NCBI GenBank assembly: GCA_001247695.2 | Contig: LGRX02029191.1 | Span: forward strand, 1-37,050 | Length of the DNA: 37,050 nucleotides | DNA from: Cymbomonas tetramitiformis | Taxonomy: Eukaryota; Chlorophyta; Pyramimonadophyceae; Pyramimonadales; Pyramimonadaceae | Reading direction: 5' to 3' | Shown here: positions 19,455 through 29,130 of the stretch, one piece after another | Numbering within the stretch: position 1 is the stretch's first letter | Layout of the letters: each line of letters opens with the position of its first letter | Program-made: the position numbers and the translations under genes | The notes under the pieces: model-generated | Told to the model about the DNA's origin: nothing | The model's input: the letters and a program-made list of their open reading frames with translations, nothing else | Database searches by the model: none

Positions 19455-21482
19455 TTTGACTGTAGATGCGCGGGTATGCGCACGTGTCAGCAGCAGTGAA
19501 AGGTCCCACTTCGGAGGTAATCGCTCGGGATGTCGCTCTCGCACGGCCTCCACCTTCAAAGGCAAGGGGAAGGTTGCTTTCAATTCCTCGTGTCGTTGTT
19601 GGCTCACCAGATCTGGCGTTGCGGCTCGGAGTCCCAATAGACAGCTCCGCGTTGTTTGCTCCATGTCCAATACCTTGTTTCCCTTCCCCTTGCGCTTCCA
19701 TTCCGGGTTGTCCATATAGCCCGGGGCGGAGTCGACGTCGGGATAACTGGTACAAATAATCAGCCCAAGGTTCGGGTCCTCGTCCACGCCACTTGGTAGC
19801 CATTCCTTGAACCTGTCACCAAACTTGTACTTCGCTCGGACGAGCTTGTCCGGAGCGACGTAAAAGCACCAAGTATGCACCTTGCGGTCTCGTCCAGCGT
19901 GGCCACCAAACTCTTCGTTCAAGTGCGGGTCGATCCACGATTTGAAGTCCAAGTTGCAGCCGACGACGTACGTGTGCTTGTTGATGGTTGTTATCGTCCA
20001 GGCAAAGAGAAAGGCAATCCATTGTTCCAAAGATATGAACCAGTGGCCTTTTTTATCCGCGGTCTTACCCCACAACAGCATCTTCAGCAACCCGAAAAAG
20101 CCATCGACGTCGTTGTGGGAGTGGCCTACGGGCAGACGGTGTAGGTAGATCTCTTTGTACAGCCCGTGGTGAACCAGGATGCAGAAGAAGGCGAAAACAT
20201 GCCGGTTCCAGTTTTCCGACCCTCCGTCCATTTGCACGTGGCATGTTTGCCGAAAGTGCCGCTCCGTGTTCTCCACCACATACCGTAGCAGAATATTGAG
20301 CGTCGTGAGGCACATGTTCACGTCTTTGCCAGGAACCCATGGCATAAGTAAACACATGCACAACACCGTGCCGTGCATCACGACTGCTTGCAGATGAAGG
20401 TGGAAGAAACTTCCAGCTTTGTCGCTCATCGCCTTGACCTTCACGGGGAAGTGCGGACAAACGGTGTTGTTGTTTGCCGCCCCGTCGAAACAATACGAGT
20501 CACTGATGCCGAACTGGTTGGCACTATCAGCACGGGTGTTATTGTACTGAGCTCTCTCATTTCGATAATCACTCCGGTGCGCGTCGTTAAGCGTCTTCCA
20601 GTCCTCCAGGTCCTCCAAGTCCTTTACAGCACGGCGCTGCTTCGTCAAGATTTCGCATGTCGTGCACTTACCTGCACAATCCTTCCGCTTGCGCATGGTA
20701 ATATGCTTCGCGCGGAGGTACTCGCGCAGATACTTGCGAAACTGCGTGATTTTAACCTGATAAACGCCGCGACGCATAAGCTTGTATGCGGCATAACAAT
20801 CGGCTGGTCGGATCGGATTCATTTGGAGTTTGCCGTTTTGAGGTTGTGGCTCCGCCAACGGCAAAATCTCGTGAGCAGCGTACTCCAAGAAATAAGTCCA
20901 GTTCAGGTTCGTCGGGTCGTTGTACAGCGTCAAATTCCTCTTCCTTGTGCTCTCCAGCATGCCGCCCCCACACACGTGCGCGTGCCACTTGAACCATGTG
21001 CTTTCGGGAATAAAGTGCAGTCGTCGAAACGCATCCTTGCAGACTTTCTTGCCCAGGAACGTCAGCGAGTCGAACATCTCTATTTCAAGCTTCTGCGATC
21101 CGGGCTTGAACCTACGCGCACGAGTAAGCTCCGCGATGATGTTCTCCTTGAACTGGCGACCGTTTAGCGTAGACTTCTCACGTAAGTACGCCTGCACGGG
21201 ACGATACTCGAATTGGGACAGACAGCGCCTCCCACACCTGCATTCGTTGGCGGGGTCCATCAGATCCCCGATCTTTGTCACGCTTTCCGCAGTATTGTTG
21301 GGCCCATATCCCGACGTTTTGGATTCTGCTTCCGGTTCGGAACGCTTCGCCTTTCTTGGGTTGATGGTTTTCGTCTTGCACATAAAGTCTTCCACCGTTT
21401 CATAGTAATAATCTTCTGAACCAGAAGAATTAGACGAAGCGCTAAGCTCAGATTCGCCTTCAGAGCACGACGAGCATAACAT

Positions 21483-21831
21483 ATTTCCTTCCTTCCCGCT
21501 TTAGCGACTTGGCGCTTTCTCAAATGTTTAAGCTTCAAAGTTTCAAAACTAATGACCGGCGCGACGTTCCAGGCGTTCGAGCGTTTGATTGCCTTTCAAT
21601 CGTCACATGTAGTCAGATCGCACTAGTCACATCACTAGTGCGATCTGATTTCGCACTAGTCGCGCGACTAGTACGGACTAGTGGCGTGAGTAGTGCGTTA
21701 ATAGTGTGGTACTAGCGCGGTACTCGCGATATGCTATCTTTAAGAATTGATTTTCACTATCGCAAGTATACTTTTCTGTGGACACAACTTTTTATCTTCT
21801 TTCTTCACACTTACCATACTCCTACGTAATC
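21483..21831. promoter_or_regulatory. Divergent promoter region with CTAGT palindromes
   Basis: This is the only space between the divergently oriented transposase-like gene and the acidic-protein gene. It holds a perfect inverted repeat with 15-bp arms (TCAGATCGCACTAGT, 21613-21627 and 21634-21648, six-base loop). Close behind it are an 18-bp perfect palindrome ACTAGTCGCGCGACTAGT (21655-21672) and further ACTAGT, CTAGTG and TACTAG sites to about 21715. Such clustering suggests binding sites for a dimeric regulator or for the transposase itself. No clear TATA box was assigned. Confidence 0.55.
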
Positions 21832-22842
21832 ATGTCTGACGAAAAACTCTTTGGTGAAGGCTTCAAAGCGCAATCGGTGGAAGACCTTGACAACAGCGGC
21901 ACACAAGAGGTCCGACACTGCGCCAAGATCCTTAAACGCTTGTTGACGGACGAGCAGCTGCAAACGATTTTCCCCATTTCGGGGAACAAAAGTCAACTGT
22001 CCGGAACGGGGTCGGAGGTGTTGCTCACTCCCGATATCATTGAGAACTGTTTTGAACACTACACGCCGGACGACGCGGCGTGTTACCGCAACCTGGCGTC
22101 GTGGCAATTTTTGAAATCGGTGACGCAAACCCAGTTCGTGGATAAGCTGGAGGAGGCGGAGAAACGAGGCACAAAACCAGGATTGTATGATATTTTCACA
22201 ATGGTGAACGCGGCGGAGAAGAAGGAGGAGGCGAAGAAGGAGGGCGAGTCGGAGTTCGAGTCGGAGGAGGAGGCGAAGAAGGAGGGCGATGGGGAGGAGG
22301 AGGAGGAGGACGAGGACGACCAAGAGGACGAAATTGAGATCCACTGCGCACAGCCCGCCGCAGAGGACCCAGAGAAGAAGTACACGACCTTCGCAACTGA
22401 CAACGGTTTTGAGGTGATCTACAAGGTGGACGAGGAAGGGGTCCAGCAGCCCGCTGGACTCGAGAAATCGGACGAGGACAACGACCGGTTGGTTCTCTGG
22501 AACTACGCAGAGAACTTGGCGATGAAGCCGGCGCTCACATTGGTGCGAGTGCATCAGTATATGCCGCATTCTGAAAGGCATCTGGTGCACGCCATTAAAG
22601 AGTACATAGTCCCCAAGCAACCGGCGGAAGAGACCGTCGACTTTGATATGGAAAACTACCGCATTCTGCTGGAGACGGCGCCAGCAGCAGCCCTGCCAGA
22701 GCCAGCAGCAGAAGAAGCAGAAGCAAATGAAGAAGCAGGAGCAGCCCCAGCAGCAGAAGCAAAACCAGAAGCAGCAGCAGCCCCAGCAGCAGAAGCAAAA
22801 GCAGAAGCAACAACAGAAGCAGCAGCAGCCCCAGCAGCATAG
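21832..22842 (+). CDS. Unrecognised acidic protein with Ala/Glu-rich tail (336 aa)
   Basis: The ATG at 21832 (MSDEKLFGEGF) is the first in this frame. The N-terminal ~125 residues look globular (DEQLQTIFPISGNKSQL, ASWQFLKSVTQTQF). A highly acidic/lysine-rich run follows (AAEKKEEAKKEGESEFESE and EEEEEDEDDQEDEIEI), then a second globular piece (NGFEVIYKVDEEG, VLWNYAENLAMKPALTLVRV). The tail is a repeat of Ala, Glu and Pro caused by GCAGCAGCC-type triplet repetition. No enzymatic motif is seen; acidic histone-chaperone-like composition is the only hint. It is divergent from the transposase-like gene across 349 bases of palindromic DNA and co-directional with the oxygenase-like ORF. Confidence 0.65.
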   Translation: MSDEKLFGEGFKAQSVEDLDNSGTQEVRHCAKILKRLLTDEQLQTIFPISGNKSQLSGTGSEVLLTPDIIENCFEHYTPDDAACYRNLASWQFLKSVTQTQFVDKLEEAEKRGTKPGLYDIFTMVNAAEKKEEAKKEGESEFESEEEAKKEGDGEEEEEDEDDQEDEIEIHCAQPAAEDPEKKYTTFATDNGFEVIYKVDEEGVQQPAGLEKSDEDNDRLVLWNYAENLAMKPALTLVRVHQYMPHSERHLVHAIKEYIVPKQPAEETVDFDMENYRILLETAPAAALPEPAAEEAEANEEAGAAPAAEAKPEAAAAPAAEAKAEATTEAAAAPAA

Positions 22843-23205
22843 TAGAAGCAAGAAGAGCAGCAGCACTCCCCCAAACAGTTGTATAAAAGCGTAAGGTTGA
22901 AGAAGAATAGCAGCTGAAGAAATAGCAAAGCAGGCTAAAGCGTATGAAAAGCAGTTGTACTTATGGACACGGGCATGAAGCAAAACCGTATGCTAGCACC
23001 CCGGGCAGCCAGGGCGCTAGAGAAAGCAGCACTCAGCCCAAGCAACAAGATGATTGATCGCAGCAGCGAAGAGTGCGCCAAGAAGAAGACACAGAGAGTC
23101 TCGACAATGAGACCGTCGCCCGTAATCACTGGCTGAGGAAAGGCGGTGGATGAGAAGGAAACGCCATCGCCAGGTGAGGACGACCTGTCCAATATCCGTG
23201 TGTTA
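22843..23205. other. Gap between acidic protein and oxygenase ORF
   Basis: The GCAGAAGCA-like triplet repeat decays into AGAAGCAAGAAGAGCAGCAG up to about 22930. The rest holds no strong frame. The oxygenase frame is open from 23135 but without an ATG before 23206. A CAGGTGAGG at 23171 resembles a splice donor, so an upstream exon cannot be excluded. Confidence 0.4.
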
Positions 23206-23838
23206 ATGCCCGAAGGATGGGAGAGGGACATGGAAACGGAAGGGTTTTGCGTGGCACGGGTTGAGGGCGTCGAAGTTTCCCCTCAGGAGCACGATGGATG
23301 CGTGACCGGGGAGTGGTTGAATAACTTCGCTGACCTGAATTCAGAGGACCGGGATGCACGCTACGACAGTAGTAGGTGGATAGGAGACGTGGATCGGAGG
23401 TGTTTTCTGGGGAGGATGATTGCGGAGGTAGGGAGGCAGGTCATTGCAAACCCAGGGTGGAAGCGCACGACCGTGCGACCGGACGTACTTCGCAAGGGGA
23501 AAGGTGGGATGTCTGCGTTGCTGACGCTGCCCGGGGCTGATCTGCAGAGCCCGCATTTAGACGGCACAGAACTATCCCTTATTTTTTGCTTCACTCCAGG
23601 GTACCCTGTGGGGATATTTCCGGGTTCTCACATGCGGTGTGGTGCAAGGGAGTCCCTTTGTGTAGGGCAGGCATATGAGGTATTAATGTTCCGGCGTGGG
23701 GTTTTCCACTTTGGGGAAGCCTACCCTGGCTGTTCCTGGCCGACGATTCCGTCGAACGCCGTAAAGCTGGGGCCGAACGTCCGTCGGGGGCACATTCGTA
23801 CGTGGATAGGTCATCGGATGTGCCCGTGTACAACCTGA
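23206..23838 (+). CDS. 2-oxoglutarate/Fe(II) dioxygenase-like protein (210 aa)
   Basis: The first ATG of the frame is 23206. The product shows the iron-binding pattern of the cupin-fold dioxygenases: H117-x-D119 in SPHLDGTELSLIF, a distal H168 in RRGVFHFGEAYPG, and an Arg-containing strand (RRGHIRTWIG, about 195-201) placed where the 2-oxoglutarate carboxylate is usually held. The strand YPVGIFPGSHM between the histidines is also typical. Substrate is unknown; protein, nucleic acid and small-molecule hydroxylases share this fold, and TET/JBP relatives are known passengers of some eukaryotic transposons. The end overlaps the next ORF (ATG 23802) by 37 bases in the -1 frame, so this may be the N-terminal part of a longer, frameshifted gene. 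Confidence 0.65.
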   Translation: MPEGWERDMETEGFCVARVEGVEVSPQEHDGCVTGEWLNNFADLNSEDRDARYDSSRWIGDVDRRCFLGRMIAEVGRQVIANPGWKRTTVRPDVLRKGKGGMSALLTLPGADLQSPHLDGTELSLIFCFTPGYPVGIFPGSHMRCGARESLCVGQAYEVLMFRRGVFHFGEAYPGCSWPTIPSNAVKLGPNVRRGHIRTWIGHRMCPCTT

Positions 23839-24415
23839 CAGAGTTTACGGTGGAGTACGCAGCTCGCCGGCGAAGCAGGCGCTTGGAAGGCGAGGACGTT
23901 GCCAACCTCTTGGGCGTCGACTACAACGTCATCTTCGACGGGGGCCTCGCAATGTTGGGCTCCGAAGTGGTCATCCTCCATACTTCTGTCACGGAGGAGA
24001 AGGTGGAGGTCGGCGTGATGGAGACGGGCGCCCTCAAGACGGTGCCCAGGGCGGAGCTGCAGCCGGTGACGAAAGCGGGCATTCCCATGAAGGGGAATTT
24101 CGTCACCCGGTTTTACGGGCCGAAGAGCGGCCTTATGGACACGGGCATCAAGCTGCAGGTGTTCGGGGGGCGGACGTGCTCTACCCCGACAGGACATCGG
24201 GCCTGGTCTGCACGGGAATGCCCGTGCTCCTGAAAGAGGACTACGAAAACCTGCCCATGGCGCACGGTGGGGTGCTGCGCCTGGGGTATGTGCTGCGCAC
24301 CAACGGCGGCCAGACGCAGGGCCTGGTGTTCCTGCAAAAAGCTCGGGGTTTGAGGGGTGGGACTTCCAGGTGCTGCAGTTGCCATTGGGACGTGGATCGG
24401 AGGCACTGCTGGTGA
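23802..24415 (+). pseudogene. Middle segment, broken by an apparent frameshift
   Basis: ORF 23802-24233 (frame 3) encodes DVPVYNLTEFTVEYAARRR, NLLGVDYNVIFDGG and GNFVTRFYGPKSGL. At about 24165 a run of six G marks the point where sensible coding continues in frame 2 (VLYPDRTSGLVCTGMPV, GVLRLGYVLRTNGGQTQG), which ends at 24415. It then appears to continue in frame 1 as FEGWDFQVLQLPLGRGSEA into the next ORF. Each step is a -1 shift next to a G run, as expected from single missing bases or from decay. No family is recognised. It may be one gene with its neighbours on both sides. Confidence 0.5.
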
Positions 24416-24429
24416 GGGACGAGAAGTTC

Positions 24430-25746
24430 ATGGCCCTTCACCCCCGCGGCAGCAGCAGCAGCAGCAGAAGCTCCCAGGGACGTCAGATTGCCTTGACGCA
24501 GGCTGACCTGGAGAAGGAAAAGCGCAGCTTGATGGCGTTCCGGTACGCCTTTTCTCAGGCAATGGGCGTGATCATTCAGCGGACGCGGGATGCGGCCAAG
24601 ATGACCGTGGCGCAGATCAGCCGCGAGGGGGCTGGCGGTGGGGGAAAAGGGGGGGCGCTGACCACCAAGACCCTGCAAAGGGGTATGGCCAGGGAGGTGA
24701 TCACCTTCAAGTGGTCAGGCAACCAGGAAGACGGATGCAACTTCCCGAAGCCTGAGGAGCAGAAGGCCAAGAGCGCGCAGATGACAAGGGCGAAGAGCGT
24801 GAGCGGCCACAAGCGGCAGCGGGAGGAGAAGGTCGCGGCGGAGGAGGAAAAGGCGAAGCAGGCGAAATTGGAGGAGCATGCGGAGAAGATGACGTACGCC
24901 GAGAAGCTCCGCCTGACCGAGCTGAAGGCGAAGCATGCGGAGGAGAAGGCGCGGAGTTTGGAGAGGGCGATCGGGGGAGCCACTCCAGCTCGGGGGGCCA
25001 CGGAGGAGCAGGTGAAGCAGGCCGTGCTTTTGAAGGAGAAGGAGCTCCGGGCGGAGTTGGCGGAGGCCGAGCGGCAAAAGGAGGCGAAGGTGTGCGAGGA
25101 GCTTCGCCGTCTGTTGGAGCAGCAGCGGAAGGAGCGGCTCCAACTGACGGCCGAGTCCGCGGAGGAGCGAGGCCGGCGGATGGCGGCTGAGCATTTCACC
25201 GCGCTGCTGGGGGAGAAGGACGAGAGACACACGTCCGACCTCAAGCAGGCGTTCGCCTGCAACGCCGACCTGGCGAAGGAACAGTTGAGCAGACAGGGCG
25301 CCCATATGGCGCTCATGTTCAACATGTATTCGCAGTTCACCAGCCTGGCGGCCGGTCGGTCGGGCCAAGGGGAGAACTCCGCCGCCCACGAAGGGATGGT
25401 GGCGTGTACCCAGCACCTGCTGAGCAACACGGAGCAGGGAGGCCAAAAAGGGAAGCTCAAGGAGCTCATGGCTCCCCCGGCGGTCCCCGGAAAAAGGACC
25501 CCGGAAAAACCACCGCAGAAAAAGATGCGCGCAGACGAGGTCCGCGCATTTTTATCGGCTTGCCAGAAGGCTGCAAAACAACTCGCAGCCGATCTGAAGA
25601 GCGAGAACGTCGATACGGTGGCGGCTGCGGAGATCGAGCTCAACATCCACAAGGAGATCGTCTCGGGGGGTGTTGATCCCGAAGAAGGCGAGGAGGGCAA
25701 GTCCGAGAAGATCCTCGAGCTTTTCCACTCGATGGCGGAGAAGTAG
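24430..25746 (+). CDS. Unrecognised coiled-coil protein (438 aa, probably longer at its N-terminus)
   Basis: The first ATG is 24430, but coding-like sequence in the same frame extends back to about 24350, so the true start probably lies upstream of the apparent frameshifts. A polyserine stretch from AGC repeats comes first. Next are a helical segment (EKRSLMAFRYAFSQAMGVII) and a long Lys/Glu/Ala-rich coiled coil (EEKAKQAKLEEHAEK through KERLQLTAESAEERGRR). A basic PGKRTPEKPPQKK stretch precedes a C-terminal helical region (RAFLSACQKAAKQLAADL) and the stop at 25744-25746. The composition suggests a structural or DNA-associated scaffold. It is co-directional with the oxygenase-like ORF. Confidence 0.6.
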   Translation: MALHPRGSSSSSRSSQGRQIALTQADLEKEKRSLMAFRYAFSQAMGVIIQRTRDAAKMTVAQISREGAGGGGKGGALTTKTLQRGMAREVITFKWSGNQEDGCNFPKPEEQKAKSAQMTRAKSVSGHKRQREEKVAAEEEKAKQAKLEEHAEKMTYAEKLRLTELKAKHAEEKARSLERAIGGATPARGATEEQVKQAVLLKEKELRAELAEAERQKEAKVCEELRRLLEQQRKERLQLTAESAEERGRRMAAEHFTALLGEKDERHTSDLKQAFACNADLAKEQLSRQGAHMALMFNMYSQFTSLAAGRSGQGENSAAHEGMVACTQHLLSNTEQGGQKGKLKELMAPPAVPGKRTPEKPPQKKMRADEVRAFLSACQKAAKQLAADLKSENVDTVAAAEIELNIHKEIVSGGVDPEEGEEGKSEKILELFHSMAEK

Positions 25747-25895
25747 TTGCTATTTAGTTTTGCTATTGTTTACTACTTGACAGTACACTTCAAAATAAGT
25801 GCATCCCACAAGCTTTTGTTGCTGACTTGTTTGCCACAAGCATCCGTTCTTGACTTGTTTCCCATGCATGCACAGCTCATGATCATGTTTAGTAT
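25747..25895. other. 3' flank of the gene cluster
   Basis: AT-rich, no gene. It contains GACTTGTTT twice (near 25824 and 25852). Its last 30 bases (CTCATGATCAT) resemble the end of the satellite unit, so the array probably had a further diverged copy here. Confidence 0.4.
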
Positions 25896-26638
25896 CATTT
25901 CATAAGCATATAACAAACTATAACTCAAACCACTCCGAACTTGCTATCTGTTTCGCACTATCACGGGTTAGTCGGGTACATACGTAAGGAAACCCTATCC
26001 AATTCAAGCGACACACGGCCGTACGGGGCACCCGGCGATGAACCAACGACATTCCGGTCACTCATGATCATTTTGGAAGCATTTCATAAGCATATAACAA
26101 ACTATAACTCAAACCACTCCGAACTTGCTATCTGTTTCGCACTATCACGGGTTAGTCGGGTACATACGTAAGGAAACCCTATCCAATTCAAGCGACACAC
26201 GGCCGTACGGGGCACCCGGCGATGAACCAACGACATTCCGGTCACTCATGATCATTTTGGAAGCATTTCATAAGCATATAACAAACTATAACTCAAACCA
26301 CTCCGAACTTGCTATCTGTTTCGCACTATCACGGGTTAGTCGGGTACATACGTAAGGAAACCCTATCCAATTCAAGCGACACACGGCCGTACGGGGCACC
26401 CGGCGATGAACCAACGACATTCCGGTCACTCATGATCATTTTGGAAGCATTTCATAAGCATATAACAAACTATAACTCAAACCACTCCGAACTTGCTATC
26501 TGTTTCGCACTATCACGGGTTAGTCGGGTACATACGTAAGGAAACCCTATCCAATTCAAGCGACACACGGCCGTACGGGGCACCCGGCGATGAACCAACG
26601 ACATTCCGGTCACTCATGATCATTTTGGAAGCATTTCA
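25896..26638. repeat. Satellite array, 184-bp unit, about 4 copies
   Basis: CATTTCATAAGCATATAACA recurs at 25896, 26080, 26264 and 26448, and the copies look identical over the full 184 bases. A fifth copy begins at 26632 and breaks off after seven bases. Each unit contains a 76-codon open frame that is repeated only because the unit is repeated; since 184 is not a multiple of three the frames do not join, so it is not treated as a gene. Perfect identity implies recent amplification or homogenisation, or an assembly product. Confidence 0.92.
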
Positions 26639-28655
26639 AACCAAAAACAAAAAAAAATTTGGAAGGAGTGGCGTCTTCCAATTTCGAGCGCTCGTCGTTC
26701 ATAGAGGTCGGACCTCTGTTGTATTTGAACGGCGCTTGACAACCGCCTAGCAATACACTTCCTTGAGGGGGGAAGATGATAAGCTAGAAATACAACTAAA
26801 AACCAAATAAATAATAAAGACAAATAATAAAACAAATATAAGTTGCATCATTGTTTTTGTTTTGGTAAGCCTGACTATGTATAGTCAAACCATGCAGAAC
26901 TCCATGAAGCTGACACATATATGTATCAAACATTTCTAAGGTCAGCCATGAGCCATCAGCCATGACATACATATGAGCTTGATTTTGAAGACCTAGACAT
27001 TGTATACATCCAGTCTAACATGTATCCAAACAAGAATTGTATATTGACACGGTGCAAGCACTATAGCCTCTGCCACCGATGATCATTAAAAAGGGCAACC
27101 ATTCTTGATATTTCATACATATCATCTGATTGTATCATTAAAGGTGTCAAGAGTACTCAATGCAATATGCAGGCTACAGCCTGAGTACAACACCTAGAAA
27201 GGTCAAAGCCACTGAACTAACCAATGTAGCATAAATGCTAGCTGCCTTTAAGGCTATACAATAAGCCTATTGCCCTTATGTCTTGATATGTATCCATATT
27301 GGCATCTCTTTGAGGTAATTATGCCTACTAAATGAGCCATACCAACCATCTTGTCTTCATTGATCATTACATATCTGAGCATATCGCCATTGAGCAATGC
27401 CTATTCTGTGAGATTATATATCACGAGGCATTTCATTAGTGCACATTAAACAATTGTAGTGCAACAAAGATCATCAGCTCTTCATCATACCAAAAAATTG
27501 AGTTGTTGTCAATTGATTTTTCAGACACCATTTCTCAGAGGTCTATTCATCATGAAAGACAGAATCTGTGCAATCATGGCTATTCAGCCTCCAACATAAC
27601 TAACATAGCTATCCAGCTTATGACCCAACCGTTGTTAAACAGCCTCTACGCCATATGGCTAAAATTGGCAAGTAATCTCTTCGGTCATTCTTGGGCATAG
27701 AACAATCAAGCACAGCCAATTCAGGATGTTTATCTCAAAATTCTCCAAGAGTTACTCATATTTTCCATGTGTCATATGAAAACAGCTAATATACCGCCCT
27801 ATGATGGGAGTCATCTCCTTCAGCGAGGGGAAGTGGTTATGCTGTAAAGTTGACCAATCTGATCATCATAAAAGTGACAGATTTGAGAAAATCGATTGAA
27901 ACTTGTATTGAAAATGACTATTCCTTACAATAAGGTATTGCACCTAAGGAAATAAAGGTTTCATCGTCTGAAATAAGAAAAGACTTTTACATTGACTCTA
28001 GTTCCTGAATCCAGAATCGCATAGAAAAAATGTTCTATCCTGTGCATATAGAAAGCACATTAGATTCAGATTCTGAGCATACAAATGGACTTGAATGCAC
28101 TCGAGTTTGTACTAAGTTGCAATTGTCCAAAGTTTTATTCTGACATCACTATTTATTTGTGGAATAGCATACAATGGTATAAACCATCCACATATAGATT
28201 GACACCATATTTGTAATTTCATAACATTTTGGCACATAAGACAAGCATGCTTCATTGAGGAATAAAGACTCTTTGAAAGCTCATTCGGGAATGTTTAGAA
28301 ATTTGTTGCCTCTACCATTAGGCCACTAAGTCTTAGGAAAAGCCATAGCGGAACTCGAACCCGCAATCTACAGCTGATTTCCAAGCGCAGTTCATCCTCA
28401 TTTTGGAAAGTGACAGAAATTTTATAGTCATAAAACAAGTCACAATTCTATCGAATTGAAATGACACATTCATCATTCATACTTCTTTATCATAACAAGT
28501 CTCTGAATAGTGTTTGCCCAAAAATAAAATGGGCATCATTGAGATAAGTGATCATGTGCTGAAGAATATACACATATCACTAGGCAATGCCATGTTCTAT
28601 TCATAATGAAATGACATGTCAGCCATCCATCAACTACGAAAATACAACTCGTAGT
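26639..28655. other. AT-rich spacer, no credible gene
   Basis: An A-rich stretch (26640-26660) is followed by a GC-richer piece to 26776 ending in ACTTCCTTGAGGGGGGAAGA, which is 19/20 identical to 14648-14667. The rest has no gene. Small hairpins recur (CAGGCT/AGCCTG near 27169, AGGCT/AAGCCT near 27250, TGTGC/GCACA near 28040, ATGG/CCAT near 28173). tRNA-like box sequences occur at 28308-28364. Confidence 0.45.
28308..28364 (-). other. tRNA-like fragments in inverted order (no functional tRNA)
   Basis: On the minus strand GCGGGTTCGAGTTCCGC (28364-28348) is a good T-arm/B box with five-base stem and seven-base loop. It is followed, not preceded, by TGGCCTAATGGTAGAGGC (28325-28308), which looks like a D-arm/A box of an arginine-type tRNA. 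The B-before-A order recalls permuted tRNA genes, but the possible acceptor strands do not pair. A tRNA-derived relic is more likely. Confidence 0.3.
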
Positions 28656-29130
28656 AATGTCACAAACCACGGCTTATCGTGTACCTCAGCCGGGTTGTGA
28701 CACTTGCTGTAGCAGTCTCTGTGACGAACGTATGACACGCGCAGTACGATACGCGCGAGGAGTTATGACAGTGACGAGATACGGAAATACGGATGGGTGT
28801 TACACTTGTTTGGAGATAGCGAGAATATGTAGGGCGGCGTAGCAGGGTGAGCCAGACGCTCATTTTTGTTTTGCCTTCGTAACAGTGATTCCGAAAATAG
28901 CCAGGACTCGCTTAAGACCGCGAAAACAGCAGTGTTATGAGATAATTTGTGAGATACAGTATTCTTCTGCTTGTAAAGATATACATTTGTGGACTTGTCC
29001 CTGTGCGACTGCGTCAGAACTGTAATTAACAGTCTTTTTCAAAACAAAAATGTGCCTTATTACAGACATGTCGTCTGTAATGCTGAGAGTTCAACAGCAG
29101 TCCTGAAGAACGAGACCTCTGAATGGTGAT

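Larger units (their letters stand above)
18211..21482 (-). pseudogene. DUF7869-type transposase-like gene, split by a 1060-bp insertion
   Basis: The ATG at 21482 opens a frame covering 676 authentic codons, down to K676 at 19455-19457. An inserted TIR element follows, and the last 59 codons plus stop lie at 18390-18211. Deleting the element and one TTTG copy rejoins the two parts in frame (735 residues). Features: Ser/acidic N-terminus; CRCGRRC cluster (81-87); CAGKCTTC (269-276) followed by H-x6-ER-x2-Y; FDGAANN (D333); QMDGGSEN (D419); PVGHSHNDVDGFFG (451-464). This order matches the DUF7869 family, in which the D...D...GHTHxDID pattern suggests an RNase H-like (DDE-type) fold; catalysis is inferred. 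As it stands the frame reads 34 foreign codons into the insertion and stops at 19350. Confidence 0.78.

Noticed and set aside
21811..22983. 390-codon minus-strand frame rich in Cys/Leu
   Set aside because: It is antisense to the acidic protein; its composition (long Leu/Cys runs) is just the complement of the GCA/GAA triplet repeats.
24576..25700. 374-codon minus-strand frame
   Set aside because: Antisense of the coiled-coil gene, Ser/Ala/Phe-rich with no motif; the plus frame has the better coding character.
25941..26750. Four identical 76-85 codon ORFs
   Set aside because: They exist only because the 184-bp satellite is repeated; nothing suggests translation.
28308..28364. A functional permuted tRNA gene
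   Set aside because: The 3' acceptor strand (TATGGCT) has no partner before the D-arm, and no anticodon stem-loop can be assembled.
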